From the NCBI GenBank assembly GCA_964020085.1, contig OZ026601.1, forward strand, positions 7,630,335-7,694,334: 64,000 bases of DNA, in the 5' to 3' direction. Below are positions 43,693 through 52,255 of this stretch, piece after piece. The position numbers and the translations under genes were made by a program. The notes beneath the pieces were generated by a model, which was given only the letters and a program-made list of their open reading frames with translations, had not been told where the DNA came from and did not search any database. Origin of the DNA: Micromussa lordhowensis (lineage: Eukaryota; Cnidaria; Anthozoa; Scleractinia; Lobophylliidae). Within the stretch, counting starts at the first letter, position 1. Each line of letters opens with the position of its first letter.

Positions 43693-44318
43693 ATTGTTCT
43701 GATCTTCTAAAATCAGGCCATACTCAAAGTGGATTGTACTCTGTTAACCCAGATGGTAGAGGACACTTTACTGTCTACTGTGACATGCGCACTGACGGTG
43801 GAGGCTGGACTGTCTTTCAGAGAAGACAAGATGGCTCGGTAGACTTCTATCGTGGATGGACTGACTACAAAGCAGGCTTTGGTCAGCTGACTGCGGAGTT
43901 CTGGTTAGGAAATGACAAGATCCAACGACTGACGGCCTCTAGACCGAGCTCTCTACGAGTGGAGCTGGAGGACTGGAACGGAGTTAAAGCGTACGCTAAA
44001 TATGGCAAGTTCAACATTGGTGATGAGCAGGCGCAGTATCGACTTGAAGTGGGTTCATACTCAGGTACAGCGGGAGATTCGTTAACACATCCGCATAATA
44101 ACATGGCGTTTACTACAAAAGACAGAGATAATGACAGATATAGTACCAACTGTGCTGTACACTTTACAGGCGCTTGGTGGTACAACAGTTGCCACTCCTC
44201 CAATCTAAACGGACAATACCTGGGAGATAAATATGATAACCGAGGAGCAACGTGGAGCCACTTCAGATATTCTCGTTCACTCAAATTCACTGAAATGAAA
44301 CTGAGGCCGTCATCGTAG
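43693..44318 (+). CDS. CniFL-like receptor copy B, fibrinogen-domain terminal exon
   Basis: 626 nt, acceptor CTGTCAG, stop TAG at 44316-44318. A complete FReD with GGGWTVFQRR, FWLGNDKI, calcium site DRDND, NCA...SC pair and NLNG. With the other three exons the coding length is exactly 684 codons including stop, supporting the gene model. The C-terminal third differs strongly from copy A (for example DRYSTNCAVHFTGAWWYNSC against DKWYRNCAVSETGAWWYNNC). The long open frame beginning at 43542 is mostly intron. Confidence 0.95.
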
Positions 44319-44426
44319 AAAGAATACCAGTAACAGGTTTAGTCCTGTTAGTGAAGTAGATGCCAATATGTCAATGATCTTTGGTCATCGCAATTGCAGC
44401 TTTTAAAATTAACAAATCGAATGTGT

Positions 44427-44542
44427 TTTAGCGTGGTCTGTACTCTTATCGACAACGAGTACGCGCCTCATGAGTCCACAACAAATATTGACCACTATGA
44501 TGACGCGTACTCGTTGTCGATAAGAGGACAGACCACGCTAAA
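44427..44542. mobile_element. Hairpin MITE in the 3' flank of copy B
   Basis: Same family and site as 8243-8362, with a solo arm at about 44740-44800. Confidence 0.75.
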
Positions 44543-44978
44543 CCACATTTCGATTTGTTTTTTTTACCACAATATCAAAGATAACGAAGGAAATCTCTGT
44601 CAAGATTTGTTTACAACTCGGACTTGAATGTGCACGCGCTGCACTATGCAAATGAGCTAGTTGTACGCGTCAGACTTTCCTTTCAAAAACATTGGCACCC
44701 TGAACATGCAGAAACAGTAAGAAAAAATGTTTGGGAAAAGAGTACTCGTTGTTGTACTCGCGTACTCGTTGTTGATAGGAGTACAGACCACGCTAAACCA
44801 CATTTCGACTTGTTTTTTTAGCATAATTTCAACGTCAAAGAAAATGTTTTTTCAGAGCGAGAGCAGAAATTGGCATTACGAGACACATTGACGTGTGCAG
44901 CCCTGTCTGTACCCTTATCGACAACGGCGAATTAGCCAATCAGGTTGCAAGACTATTAGCAATTGTGGTAAAAATAAT

Positions 44979-46450
44979 AGTAGTGGTATGGGTCAGACCA
45001 GATCCGATTTTATCGATTTTTTATGCAAATGAACCCAAACCCTGAAACCAAGATGGCGGACCTAACCCTAGCCCTCAAACCTATAAGGAAGTTTTTAACC
45101 CTAATTAGCATGTTAACCCTAAACCGCCATCCCCTGGACCCCTAGTTCCCCCATCCCTAGTTCCCAGTCCCCTATGACTTCATCCCTAGGACCCTGGGAC
45201 CTAGCCCCTAATGACGTTACTCCTGCGACCACGTGACCTAAGCCTAATTAACATATCCATCATGGCGCCCTAAGAAGGACCTCGTTACTAGTATACTAAG
45301 TGACATGGCTCTTATATTTGGATCATGAAAAGTCCGCTCACCCATGTGGGAGTTGGTACTCTGTCCCCTTGTCCGAAACGGGGCATGCGCACTACCTTCT
45401 AAACTGTCCATACCACGTAGGAAGGTCAAGCATGTTAACGACCTATAGCTTTTTCTCTGGTTGCATCAAATTCTCGTAGTCATCTTCTCAGTTGTGTTTA
45501 AAAAAACCTTTTCTTCTTTTAAATCTGATTGTTTAGACAAGGACGCATAATCTTATGACTCATTGGTTCAAATTTGATAGACGCCTAATCTTCTTTCTGA
45601 TTGGTTGCAATTATAGTCATGTTTTGACAAGGACGCTCGATTTTACTTCTCATTGGCTAAAAAGCAGACCCACACTCATATTTATTATTTTCTAAAATAA
45701 CCACAGACACCGTTTTACTGTTCAACACACTTTTTATTGAGATTACATTTTCAGACTGAAATAAAAACAAACTTGTTTTATTGTTTACAATTATTGCTCA
45801 CATTCTAAATCATAATACCTAGGAGCCGTATACTCGACACGATAGGTTAATTGCTCAATAAAAATCTCTTCTCTTTGTATTGCTGTGCTAGACAGTTCAA
45901 AGATCTCACTGTTTAGAGGAATCAAGGCCGATCGCGATTATCAAAGGACTTCAAGAAACAAGGTAAGCGTCTTTACTTCACTTTAGCATTCGATTTCTAA
46001 ACTTATGCTTTCATAAATCTTTGCTCTAATCGGAGCGTTTCAAATGTAATTTTGGAATCTATATGTGAACATTGATTTCATATTTGCTTTACGAAGTGAT
46101 CGCTTCATCGAAGCGCTAAACTTAGCAAGCGCGTGATCGTTTGGACTGTGTGCTTTGATTTTGTAATCTAAACCTTCGCTTCAGGTTTATCAAAACATTG
46201 ATTCAATATTTTCTTTACGGAGCGATCGCTTCACCGAAGCGCTAAGCATCGTTTAGACTGAGTCTAATCTATAGGTTTTGCTTTCATAAATCTTCGCTTT
46301 TAGCAAAGCGTTTTGCTTGTACCTTCCCTTTTATCGTTCGAAGTTTTAAAACCTTTGCTTTCTTCATGTTTGTACCTTCGCTTTTATCGTTTCTATTTGC
46401 AAACCTTTGCTAAATCTTCGTTTATGGTTCGTAACCTTCACTTTGATCGG
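44979..46450 (+). repeat. Left terminal inverted repeat of the 7.27-kb element
   Basis: Outer 280 bp rich in CCCTAA/CCCTAG motifs; middle AT-rich; inner 500 bp packed with GCTTC/GAAGC and ACCTTCGCTTTTATCGTT-like repeats and short palindromes such as GAGCGATCGCTTC followed by ACCGAAGCGCT. No protein-coding frame supported. Confidence 0.92.
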
Positions 46451-46498
46451 GAGTATACATACGTAGTCGAGCTCATTTGGGGGAGATGAGCTGAGGAG

Positions 46499-47211
46499 AT
46501 GGATTTAGTAAAACGGTTTGAACAGTGTGTCTCAGAAAAAGAAGACATTGGCGGTAATTTCACAGCAGCTTGGCATTATCTTGTCAATCGTGTTAAAACC
46601 ACAGAACGCCCTACGGATTGGGGTTTGTTAGAAACAAGTTTAGTGTGCGATACACATAGGGTGATGTTTCAACGTTTCCCAAAAGGGTTGACACCAACTG
46701 GAAAATTGAGTAGTAGGCCGAGATACTACGATACCTTGACGATGGCAATCGTCATTGGTACCCTGTGCCTGATGACATGGGCGAGGCGTTGACTTCCTTA
46801 CTGGATTCTTACAACGCAAGATATGATACGTGTCGTCATCAAAACGACTTGTTTCGTACGTGTGCGTGGCTGTTGAGCAGTTTTCTCGTGTTACATCCCT
46901 TCGCGGATGGTAATGGTCGAATGGCTCAACTATTGTGCAGTTACGAAATGTTACAACCCGTACCAGCATGTTACGAGGACGATCATCTTCCCGCCTTATT
47001 GGAAGCGCAATCGACTGGAAAGTTGGTAGCATTAACGAATTGCGTGGCTCGGAGCTTAAAACGAACACAGGAGACATTAAACAAGAAACGTGTGTTTGTA
47101 AACTGTATTTTATTAACAATAAAACAAAACTACAACCTCAAACGTTTCTTGGCTTGCATAATTTTACGCACTAGGTTGTACGCGCGCGCAGTTCGCTCTT
47201 ACAAACAATAA
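46499..47211 (+). pseudogene. Fic/DOC-domain protein, frame broken once
   Basis: Fic proteins transfer AMP or another nucleotide group onto target hydroxyls. The first frame (46499-46792) gives the helical N-terminus and CDTHRVMFQRFPKGLTPTGK, matching the Fic helix-and-flap region. The second frame (46765-47211) carries LHPFADGNGRMAQLL, the catalytic loop (46894-46920): His, Phe, acidic Asp, Gly-Asn-Gly and Arg are all present, while the last Arg of HxFx[DE]GNGRxxR is Gln. The frames exchange near 46735-46765, with clear coding sequence (GNRHWYPVPDDMGEAL) just after. This could be a real mutation, a sequencing error or programmed slippage. Start ATG lies 48 bp inside the left repeat boundary. 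An AATAAA lies near 47119. Confidence 0.85.
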
Positions 47212-47228
47212 TATGGGAGGAAAAAGCT

Positions 47229-47300
47229 TGCCTTGGCCAGGAATCGAACCTAGATCTCTGAGGCCACAACTCAACGTCTTAACCATTAGACCACCAAAGC
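47229..47300 (-). tRNA. tRNA-His (GTG anticodon)
   Basis: The 72-nt minus-strand sequence folds as a tRNA: acceptor GCTTTGG/CCAAGGC with one G-T pair, D arm GTCT...AGAC, anticodon stem TTGAG/CTCAG with loop TTGTGGC (anticodon GTG), T arm CTAGG/CCTGG with loop TTCGATT, discriminator A. Box A TGGTCTAATGG and box B GGTTCGATTCC are intact. A T5 run four bases downstream is a Pol III terminator. It lies in the gap after the Fic gene. Confidence 0.85.
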
Positions 47301-47343
47301 GTATATACACATGTATTAAAGTAAACAAACTCTTATTGGCTAG

Positions 47344-47413
47344 GACTCTGTGGCACAATGGTTAGTATCCTCGTATCTCACTCGAGATCGTGGTTCGAAT
47401 CCCCGCAGAATCG
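47344..47413 (+). tRNA. tRNA-Glu-like gene (CTC anticodon)
   Basis: Acceptor GACTCTG/CAGAATC with one mismatch, weak D stem, anticodon stem CTCG/CGAG with loop ATCTCAC (CTC), T arm CGTGG/CCCCG with one mismatch and loop TTCGAAT. Box A TGGCACAATGG and box B GGTTCGAATCC are good, and TTTT follows immediately. The variable loop looks two bases short, so it may be a degenerate tRNA. Divergent from the tRNA-His, 43 bp apart. Confidence 0.6.
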
Positions 47414-47653
47414 TTTTCTGACTGCTGCAAACTCCTTATCATCTTGAGTAAAATAAAGAATCTGAAATGGTATTTCGCCATTGATGTCCATGTATATGAG
47501 TTCTTTTTTGGTAAATTTACCTAGTAGGTATTCAGAAAAGAAAAATGTCTCAAAAGACATTGCTTCTGGTCTATTCCAATATTCTTGAATAATTCTGTCT
47601 AAAGCAAGTTTATAAATTTCATGTATGTCCATGGGATCATACCTTCTTGACAT
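47378..47653 (-). CDS. 91-residue ORF of unknown function
   Basis: Starts MSRRYDPMDIHEIYKLALDR. Helical N-terminus, aromatic centre (FETFFFSEYLLGKF), beta-like segment ELIYMDINGEIPFQILYF. The 3' end overlaps the tRNA-Glu-like gene by about 36 bp on the other strand. No named domain. Single ATG, intact frame. It could be a small regulatory protein or the C-terminal part of a longer one. Confidence 0.5.
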   Translation of the reverse strand: MSRRYDPMDIHEIYKLALDRIIQEYWNRPEAMSFETFFFSEYLLGKFTKKELIYMDINGEIPFQILYFTQDDKEFAAVRKRFCGDSNHDLE

Positions 47654-47859
47654 CTTGAAGTAAAATGATACTGCGATCCTTTACAAAGCTGATAAATTGT
47701 CGATATTGTCCATATCCGCTTTGCATTCATAATGGCGGTTGTTTTTAAACATGCAAGTAGTTGCGAAATGTTTACATTTTGTGATGTCTTACATGACGCA
47801 AAACAAAAAACATAAACAAACTCTCGAGAGTGCGCAGTACGGACTGGAAATTAGCTCTA

Positions 47860-48222
47860 CACATTTTCTGTAATACCTGCAGATTTTCTGTACATTTTCT
47901 GCAGATTTTCTGTACATTTTCTGCAGATTTTCTGTACATTTTCTGCAGATTTTCTGCAGATTTTCTGCAATACCTGCAGATTTTCTGTAATGCCTGCAGA
48001 TTTCCTGCACATTTTCTGTAATACCTGCAGATTTTCTGTAATGCCTGCAGATTTTCTGCAGATTTTCCGTAATACCTGCAGATTTTCTGCACGTTTTCTG
48101 TAATACCTGCAGATTTTCTGTAATACCTACAAATTTACCGTAATACCTGCAGATTTTCTGCACATTTTCTGCAGATTTTCTGTAATACCTGCAGATTTTC
48201 TGCGATATCTACAGATTTTCTG
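47860..48222. repeat. Minisatellite of TGCAGATTTTCTGTAATACC units
   Basis: About 20 imperfect copies of a core CAGATTTTCTG separated by TAATACCTG, TAATGCCTG, CACATT or TACATT. Unit lengths alternate 15 and 20 bp. The core is part-palindromic (CAGA...TCTG). Both strands stay open in places, giving spurious Ser/Ala/Asn/Lys-rich frames. It ends directly before the ATPase frame. Confidence 0.9.
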
Positions 48223-48351
48223 TTGAGCCAGCTTCGACGATATCAACAGTTGTATAACACAACGTTCTTCAGTTGTTTTATTTCCGTAGGGGTTAATGGT
48301 GCTCCCTGTGCGCTTAAGAATTTACCCCAAGTAGTCAAACACGTGCAAATT

Positions 48352-49209
48352 ATGTCACATCGATGCGGTTACTGTCAAAAGCCATTTACTCGTGCTGGTA
48401 GTAAAAGACATCACGAGAAGTATACTTGTTGGAAGCGACTTGAGAATGGTCACTTCCCTTCATCACCAGCAGTAACACGAGAGGACGTGCCACAGATCAC
48501 ATTTCCAATCGAAAACAACCTTGGGATACCTAGTGGTATAGAGTGGGGAAAAGCGTTTCGATTCAAGACACCCTCTAGTATCTTGATTGTGGGACCCTCT
48601 GGCTGTGGAAAGACTTGTTTTACCGAGTCGTTACTCTTGGATCACTTGGACGAATTGTTTGTGAACCCACCGTCCACAGTTCATTATTGCCACGGGGCGT
48701 GGCAAGATGGATTCCGAACTATGAAAGAAGCGGGTGTACAATTTCACGAAGGAGTTCCTACCACCTTCCATTTGCAAAAATGGTTTACGAAAGGGGGTTT
48801 ACTTGTACTAGACGATCTGATGGCAGAGGGAGGTGATGACAAAGAGTTGCTAGACTTATTCACTAAACAATCTCATCATCAAAATATTACCGTATTGTAC
48901 TTGTGCCAAGACATGTTTCCACCGGGGAAATACGCCAAGAGTATTTCAAGGAACGCCCACTACATCATAGCCTTCAAGAATCCAAGAGATCAATTAGGCG
49001 TCAGGAATTTACTGCTTCAAGCTTTTCCCACTTACTGGCAAGACGTGATGGATGTGTATCAAAAAGTGATTGAACGACCATTCGGGTACATGGTTCTGGA
49101 TTTACATCCCGCCAGTGATGACAGAATACGTGTGCTAAGTCACCTTTTGACGCATGAAGGATTCCCTCGCTGCCACCAAAGAAAGAGAGATCAGAAATTA
49201 GTATATTAG
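48352..49209 (+). CDS. Zinc-finger A32/FtsK-like packaging-type ATPase
   Basis: Start chosen at ATG 48352 (MSHRCGYCQK), because the preceding 43 codons run back into the minisatellite. 285 residues. N-terminal Cys2-His-Cys finger (Cys5, Cys8, His20/21, Cys26), then Walker A GPSGCGKT at 81-88, Walker B GLLVLDDL with Asp154-Asp155, a sensor-type VLYLCQDMFPPGKY, and IIAFKNPRDQLG. This differs from the 198-residue ATPase in the 9.6-kb element, so the two elements are not copies of each other. Family role is DNA packaging; I recall relatives scattered in animal genomes within virus-like elements. Frame intact. Confidence 0.88.
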   Translation: MSHRCGYCQKPFTRAGSKRHHEKYTCWKRLENGHFPSSPAVTREDVPQITFPIENNLGIPSGIEWGKAFRFKTPSSILIVGPSGCGKTCFTESLLLDHLDELFVNPPSTVHYCHGAWQDGFRTMKEAGVQFHEGVPTTFHLQKWFTKGGLLVLDDLMAEGGDDKELLDLFTKQSHHQNITVLYLCQDMFPPGKYAKSISRNAHYIIAFKNPRDQLGVRNLLLQAFPTYWQDVMDVYQKVIERPFGYMVLDLHPASDDRIRVLSHLLTHEGFPRCHQRKRDQKLVY

Positions 49210-49282
49210 AAAGTACTTCAACCTACTCGGCTCATTTGAAGCAAGCTGTCTTGGGTGAAAGGTCCACAAGAGAATAAAAAGC

Positions 49283-49846
49283 ATGAGTAAAACAGATCTT
49301 TTTGGTTTTCCCATGGAAAAATACAATGATGAAAACGTAGAAGAGAAAGACGAGGAAAGTAGTAGTTCCGAAGAGGAACCTGAAGAAGAGAAAGAAGAAC
49401 AGGACGAGGAGAAAAGTAGTAGCTCCGAAGAAGAAGAAAGGGAGGAAGATGAGCCAGACTATGATCCATGGAAGCCATTACGTGTAAAAGTGGGGGAAGA
49501 TCTCGAGCAGCAATTTTTGAAAGAAGTCCAACGGTTTCTGGATAGGGGAAAATCCAAAGACTATGCCGAGATTGCCGCATATAATACTTTATTACCTGTA
49601 AGTAGAAGAAACCTACGGAAGACATACTTAGAGCGTCTAAAATGGACTCATCGGATCAAATTGGATGCAATACACAGGAAAGTCATGAAGACTCTTCAAC
49701 GCTTTATCGACGAAGACGATATGGATTTTGACGAGGCATCCGAGTCGGCGGTCAGAGTCATGAAAAAGAAACCACTCCTCGATGATGACGAAGAAGAAGA
49801 AGACGCCGAAGAGAATGATATCTTAGTGACTGAGACACTGAATTAG
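49283..49846 (+). CDS. Acidic protein of unknown function
   Basis: 187 residues. Asp/Glu/Ser-rich N-terminal third with two SSSSEEE blocks, likely CK2-phosphorylated and disordered; then a folded helical core (DPWKPLRVKVGEDLEQQFLK ... LERLKWTHRIKLDAIHRKVM); acidic C-terminus. Spaced 73 bp after the ATPase and followed by another plus-strand gene 65 bp on. I recall the core segment from uncharacterised cnidarian proteins but no function. It could be a histone-mimic chaperone or scaffold (inference). Confidence 0.7.
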   Translation: MSKTDLFGFPMEKYNDENVEEKDEESSSSEEEPEEEKEEQDEEKSSSSEEEEREEDEPDYDPWKPLRVKVGEDLEQQFLKEVQRFLDRGKSKDYAEIAAYNTLLPVSRRNLRKTYLERLKWTHRIKLDAIHRKVMKTLQRFIDEDDMDFDEASESAVRVMKKKPLLDDDEEEEDAEENDILVTETLN

Positions 49847-49911
49847 CCGCTCGTATATAAGAGTGTGTGATTCTAGAGTTTTAATTCACTATTTGTAAGA
49901 CGTCACACAAG

Positions 49912-50352
49912 ATGAGTTGCTCCAGTCATATACCTGAGAATCACCAGAGGGTTGTCTGTAAAAAGGTCTACCATAAAAGATATTATGCAGAAAACAAAGA
50001 GCGAATCCTAGCTCGGCAAAAACGATATCGTACCGAGAACGTCGAGATTCTCAAACCCCGACGTAAAAGATGGTATGAAATTAACAAGGAACGACTCGTC
50101 AACAACCGGAGAGCCTATTATCAACAGAACAAGGAACACATCAGAAATTACCGAAGACAATACCGTAAAAACAACAGGGAACGGATCAACGAATATTGGA
50201 AAAGTTATTATGCCAAGAATAAGGAACAGATCAACCAAAGACTTCGTAACCAAAGGCAAAGAAACATAGGAGCCTGGGACCAAGAATCTAAGAAACAGGA
50301 AACGAGTCCCAACACTTTGTGGAATACCGACGGTCAAGATTTAAAATTGTAA
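49912..50352 (+). CDS. Basic NKE-repeat protein
   Basis: 146 residues. Cys/His-containing N-terminus, then about six repeats of roughly 22 residues with the pattern YYxxNKExIxxxRRxY, predicted as one long basic amphipathic helix. The C-terminus is Gln/Ser-rich. Repeats of this type are frequent in large DNA viruses and phages and are thought to bind nucleic acid. ATG lies about 45 bp after a TATATAAG box (49855-49862). An AATAAA follows at about 50379. Confidence 0.75.
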   Translation: MSCSSHIPENHQRVVCKKVYHKRYYAENKERILARQKRYRTENVEILKPRRKRWYEINKERLVNNRRAYYQQNKEHIRNYRRQYRKNNRERINEYWKSYYAKNKEQINQRLRNQRQRNIGAWDQESKKQETSPNTLWNTDGQDLKL

Positions 50353-50437
50353 TCAGTTTTCCCTTTGGAGTTATTCAATAAACGTTATAAAGACCCAGAC
50401 TCTTTGTTTTGTTTATATAAATTTAATGACATTACTG

Positions 50438-50727
50438 TTACAAGTTTCCACTTTTGTACCAATGCCAAAAGGCGCTACAGGGGGTTTGATATTTCAATAC
50501 ATCGTATTTGGGACACCCTACTGTTTCTAGATTGAGTGAAGGAATGTTCAGTTGTTTCAAGACATCTTTCTCCACGTGACCTCCTTTGTAGCCCACCACG
50601 GTTCTCTCGGCAGTACTGTAATGTTGGTACAAGTCCTTGATCAAGGTGCCTACGATTCGTGGGTTTTGCGCATGCTCGGTTTGACTGGGTTGATAAGAGA
50701 GTCCGTGAAGCGAAGAATTTATTTAAG
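50438..50727 (-). pseudogene. Partial exonuclease-like ORF at the inner edge of the right repeat
   Basis: The only in-frame initiator-like codon is a non-ATG TTG, and the frame is open back to 50727, so this is a 3' fragment or a terminal exon. It reads SLHGLSYQPS, then TVVGYKGGHVEKDVLKQLNI and LETVGCPKYD, a KGG-x-E ... NLE-x-GCPK pattern I associate with RNase H-like (DEDD-type) proteins found in virus-like and transposon contexts. Stop at 50438-50440. Convergent with the NKE-repeat gene. Confidence 0.45.
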
Positions 50728-50746
50728 TTTGTAAAATAAAAACAAA

Positions 50747-52249
50747 CCGATCAAAGTGAAGGTTACGAACCATAAACGAAGATTTAGCAAAGGTTTGCAA
50801 ATAGAAACGATAAAAGCGAAGGTACAAACATGAAGAAAGCAAAGGTTTTAAAACTTCGAACGATAAAAGGGAAGGTACAAGCAAAACGCTTTGCTAAAAG
50901 CGAAGATTTATGAAAGCAAAACCTATAGATTAGACTCAGTCTAAACGATGCTTAGCGCTTCGGTGAAGCGATCGCTCCGTAAAGAAAATATTGAATCAAT
51001 GTTTTGATAAACCTGAAGCGAAGGTTTAGATTACAAAATCAAAGCACACAGTCCAAACGATCACGCGCTTGCTAAGTTTAGCGCTTCGATGAAGCGATCA
51101 CTTCGTAAAGCAAATATAAAATCAATGTTTACATATAGATTCCAAAATTACATTTGAAACGCTTCGATTAGAGCAAAGATTTATGAAAGCATAAGTTTAG
51201 AAATCGAATGCTAAAGTGAAGTAAAGACGCTTACCTTGTTTCTTGAAGTCCTTTGATAATCGCGATCGGCCTTGATTCCTCTAAACAGTGAGATCTTTGA
51301 ACTGTCTAGCACAGCAATACAAAGAGAAGAGATTTTTATTGAGCAATTAACCTATCGTGTCGAGTATACGGCTCCTAGGTATTATGATTTAGAATGTGAG
51401 CAATAATTGTAAACAATAAAATAAGTTTGTTTTTATTTCAGTCTGAAAATGTAATCTCAATAAAAAGTGTGTTGAACAGTAAAACGGTGTCTGTGGTTAT
51501 TTTAGAAAATAATAAATATGAGTGCGGGTCTGCTTTTTAGCCAATGAGAAGTAAAATCGAGCGTCCTTGTCAAAACATGACTATAATTGCAACCAATCAG
51601 AAAGAAGATTAGGCGTCTATCAAATTTGAACCAATGAGTCATAAGATTATGCGTCCTTGTCTAAACAATCAGATTTAAAAGAAGAAAAGGTTTTTTGAAA
51701 CACAACTGAGAAGATGACTACGAGAATTTGATGCAACCAGAGAAAAAGCTGTAGGTCGTTAACATGCTTGACCTTCCTACGTGGTATGGACAGTTTAGAA
51801 GGTAGTGCGCATGCTCCGTTTTCGGACAAGGGGACAGAGTACCAACTCCCACATGGGTGAGCGGACTTTTCATGATCCAAATATAAGAGCCATGTCACTT
51901 AGTATACTAGTAACGAGGTCCTTCTTAGGGCGCCATGATGGATATGTTAATTAGGCTTAGGTCACGTGGTCGCAGGAGTAACGTCATTAGGGGCTAGGTC
52001 CCAGGGTCCTAGGGATGAAGTCATAGGGGACTGGGAACTAGGGATAGGGGATTGGAAAGGATGACGTCATAGGGTAGGGGAACTAGGGGTCCAGGGGATG
52101 GCGGGTTAGGGTTAACATGCTAATTAGGGTTAAAAACTTTCTTATAGGTTTGAGGGCTAGGGTTAGGTCCGCCATCTTGGTTTCAGGGTTTGGGTTCATT
52201 TGCATAAAAAATCGATAAAATCGGATCTGGTCTGACCCATACCACTACT
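50747..52249 (-). repeat. Right terminal inverted repeat of the 7.27-kb element
   Basis: Inverted copy of 44979-46450, about 1503 bp. The length difference comes mainly from an extra AGGG/TGACGTCATAGGG-type segment near 52040-52085. Only a few substitutions are visible elsewhere. Confidence 0.92.
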
Positions 52250-52255
52250 AATAAT

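Larger units (their letters stand above)
44979..52249. mobile_element. Virus-like element with 1.5-kb inverted repeats, ATPase, Fic protein and tRNA genes
   Basis: Ends AGTAGTGGTATGGGTC and its complement, flanked by AATAAT at 44973-44978 and 52250-52255. Unit 1 keeps the uninterrupted site near 8781, so insertion followed the duplication. Terminal repeats are about 1472 and 1503 bp and nearly identical. The 4.3-kb interior encodes a Fic protein, two tRNA-like genes, a 91-residue ORF, an A32-like ATPase, an acidic protein, an NKE-repeat protein and a nuclease-like fragment. The 6-bp duplication and long TIRs fit Polinton-type integration, but I find no PolB, capsid or integrase. It may be a satellite or defective member using helper functions, or an undescribed lineage. 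Confidence 0.9.

Noticed and set aside
43542..44318. 258-codon reading of the copy B fibrinogen exon
   Set aside because: The first 50 codons lie upstream of the acceptor at 43691-43692 and are intronic; the true coding part begins at 43693.
47772..48163. Lys/Asn/Ala-rich minus-strand frames in the minisatellite
   Set aside because: Open only because the repeat contains no stop in two frames; no start context and no complexity.
18568..52249. Idea that the two virus-like elements are copies of one family
   Set aside because: Their ATPases, terminal repeats, gene content and ends are all different; only the 6-bp duplication length is shared.
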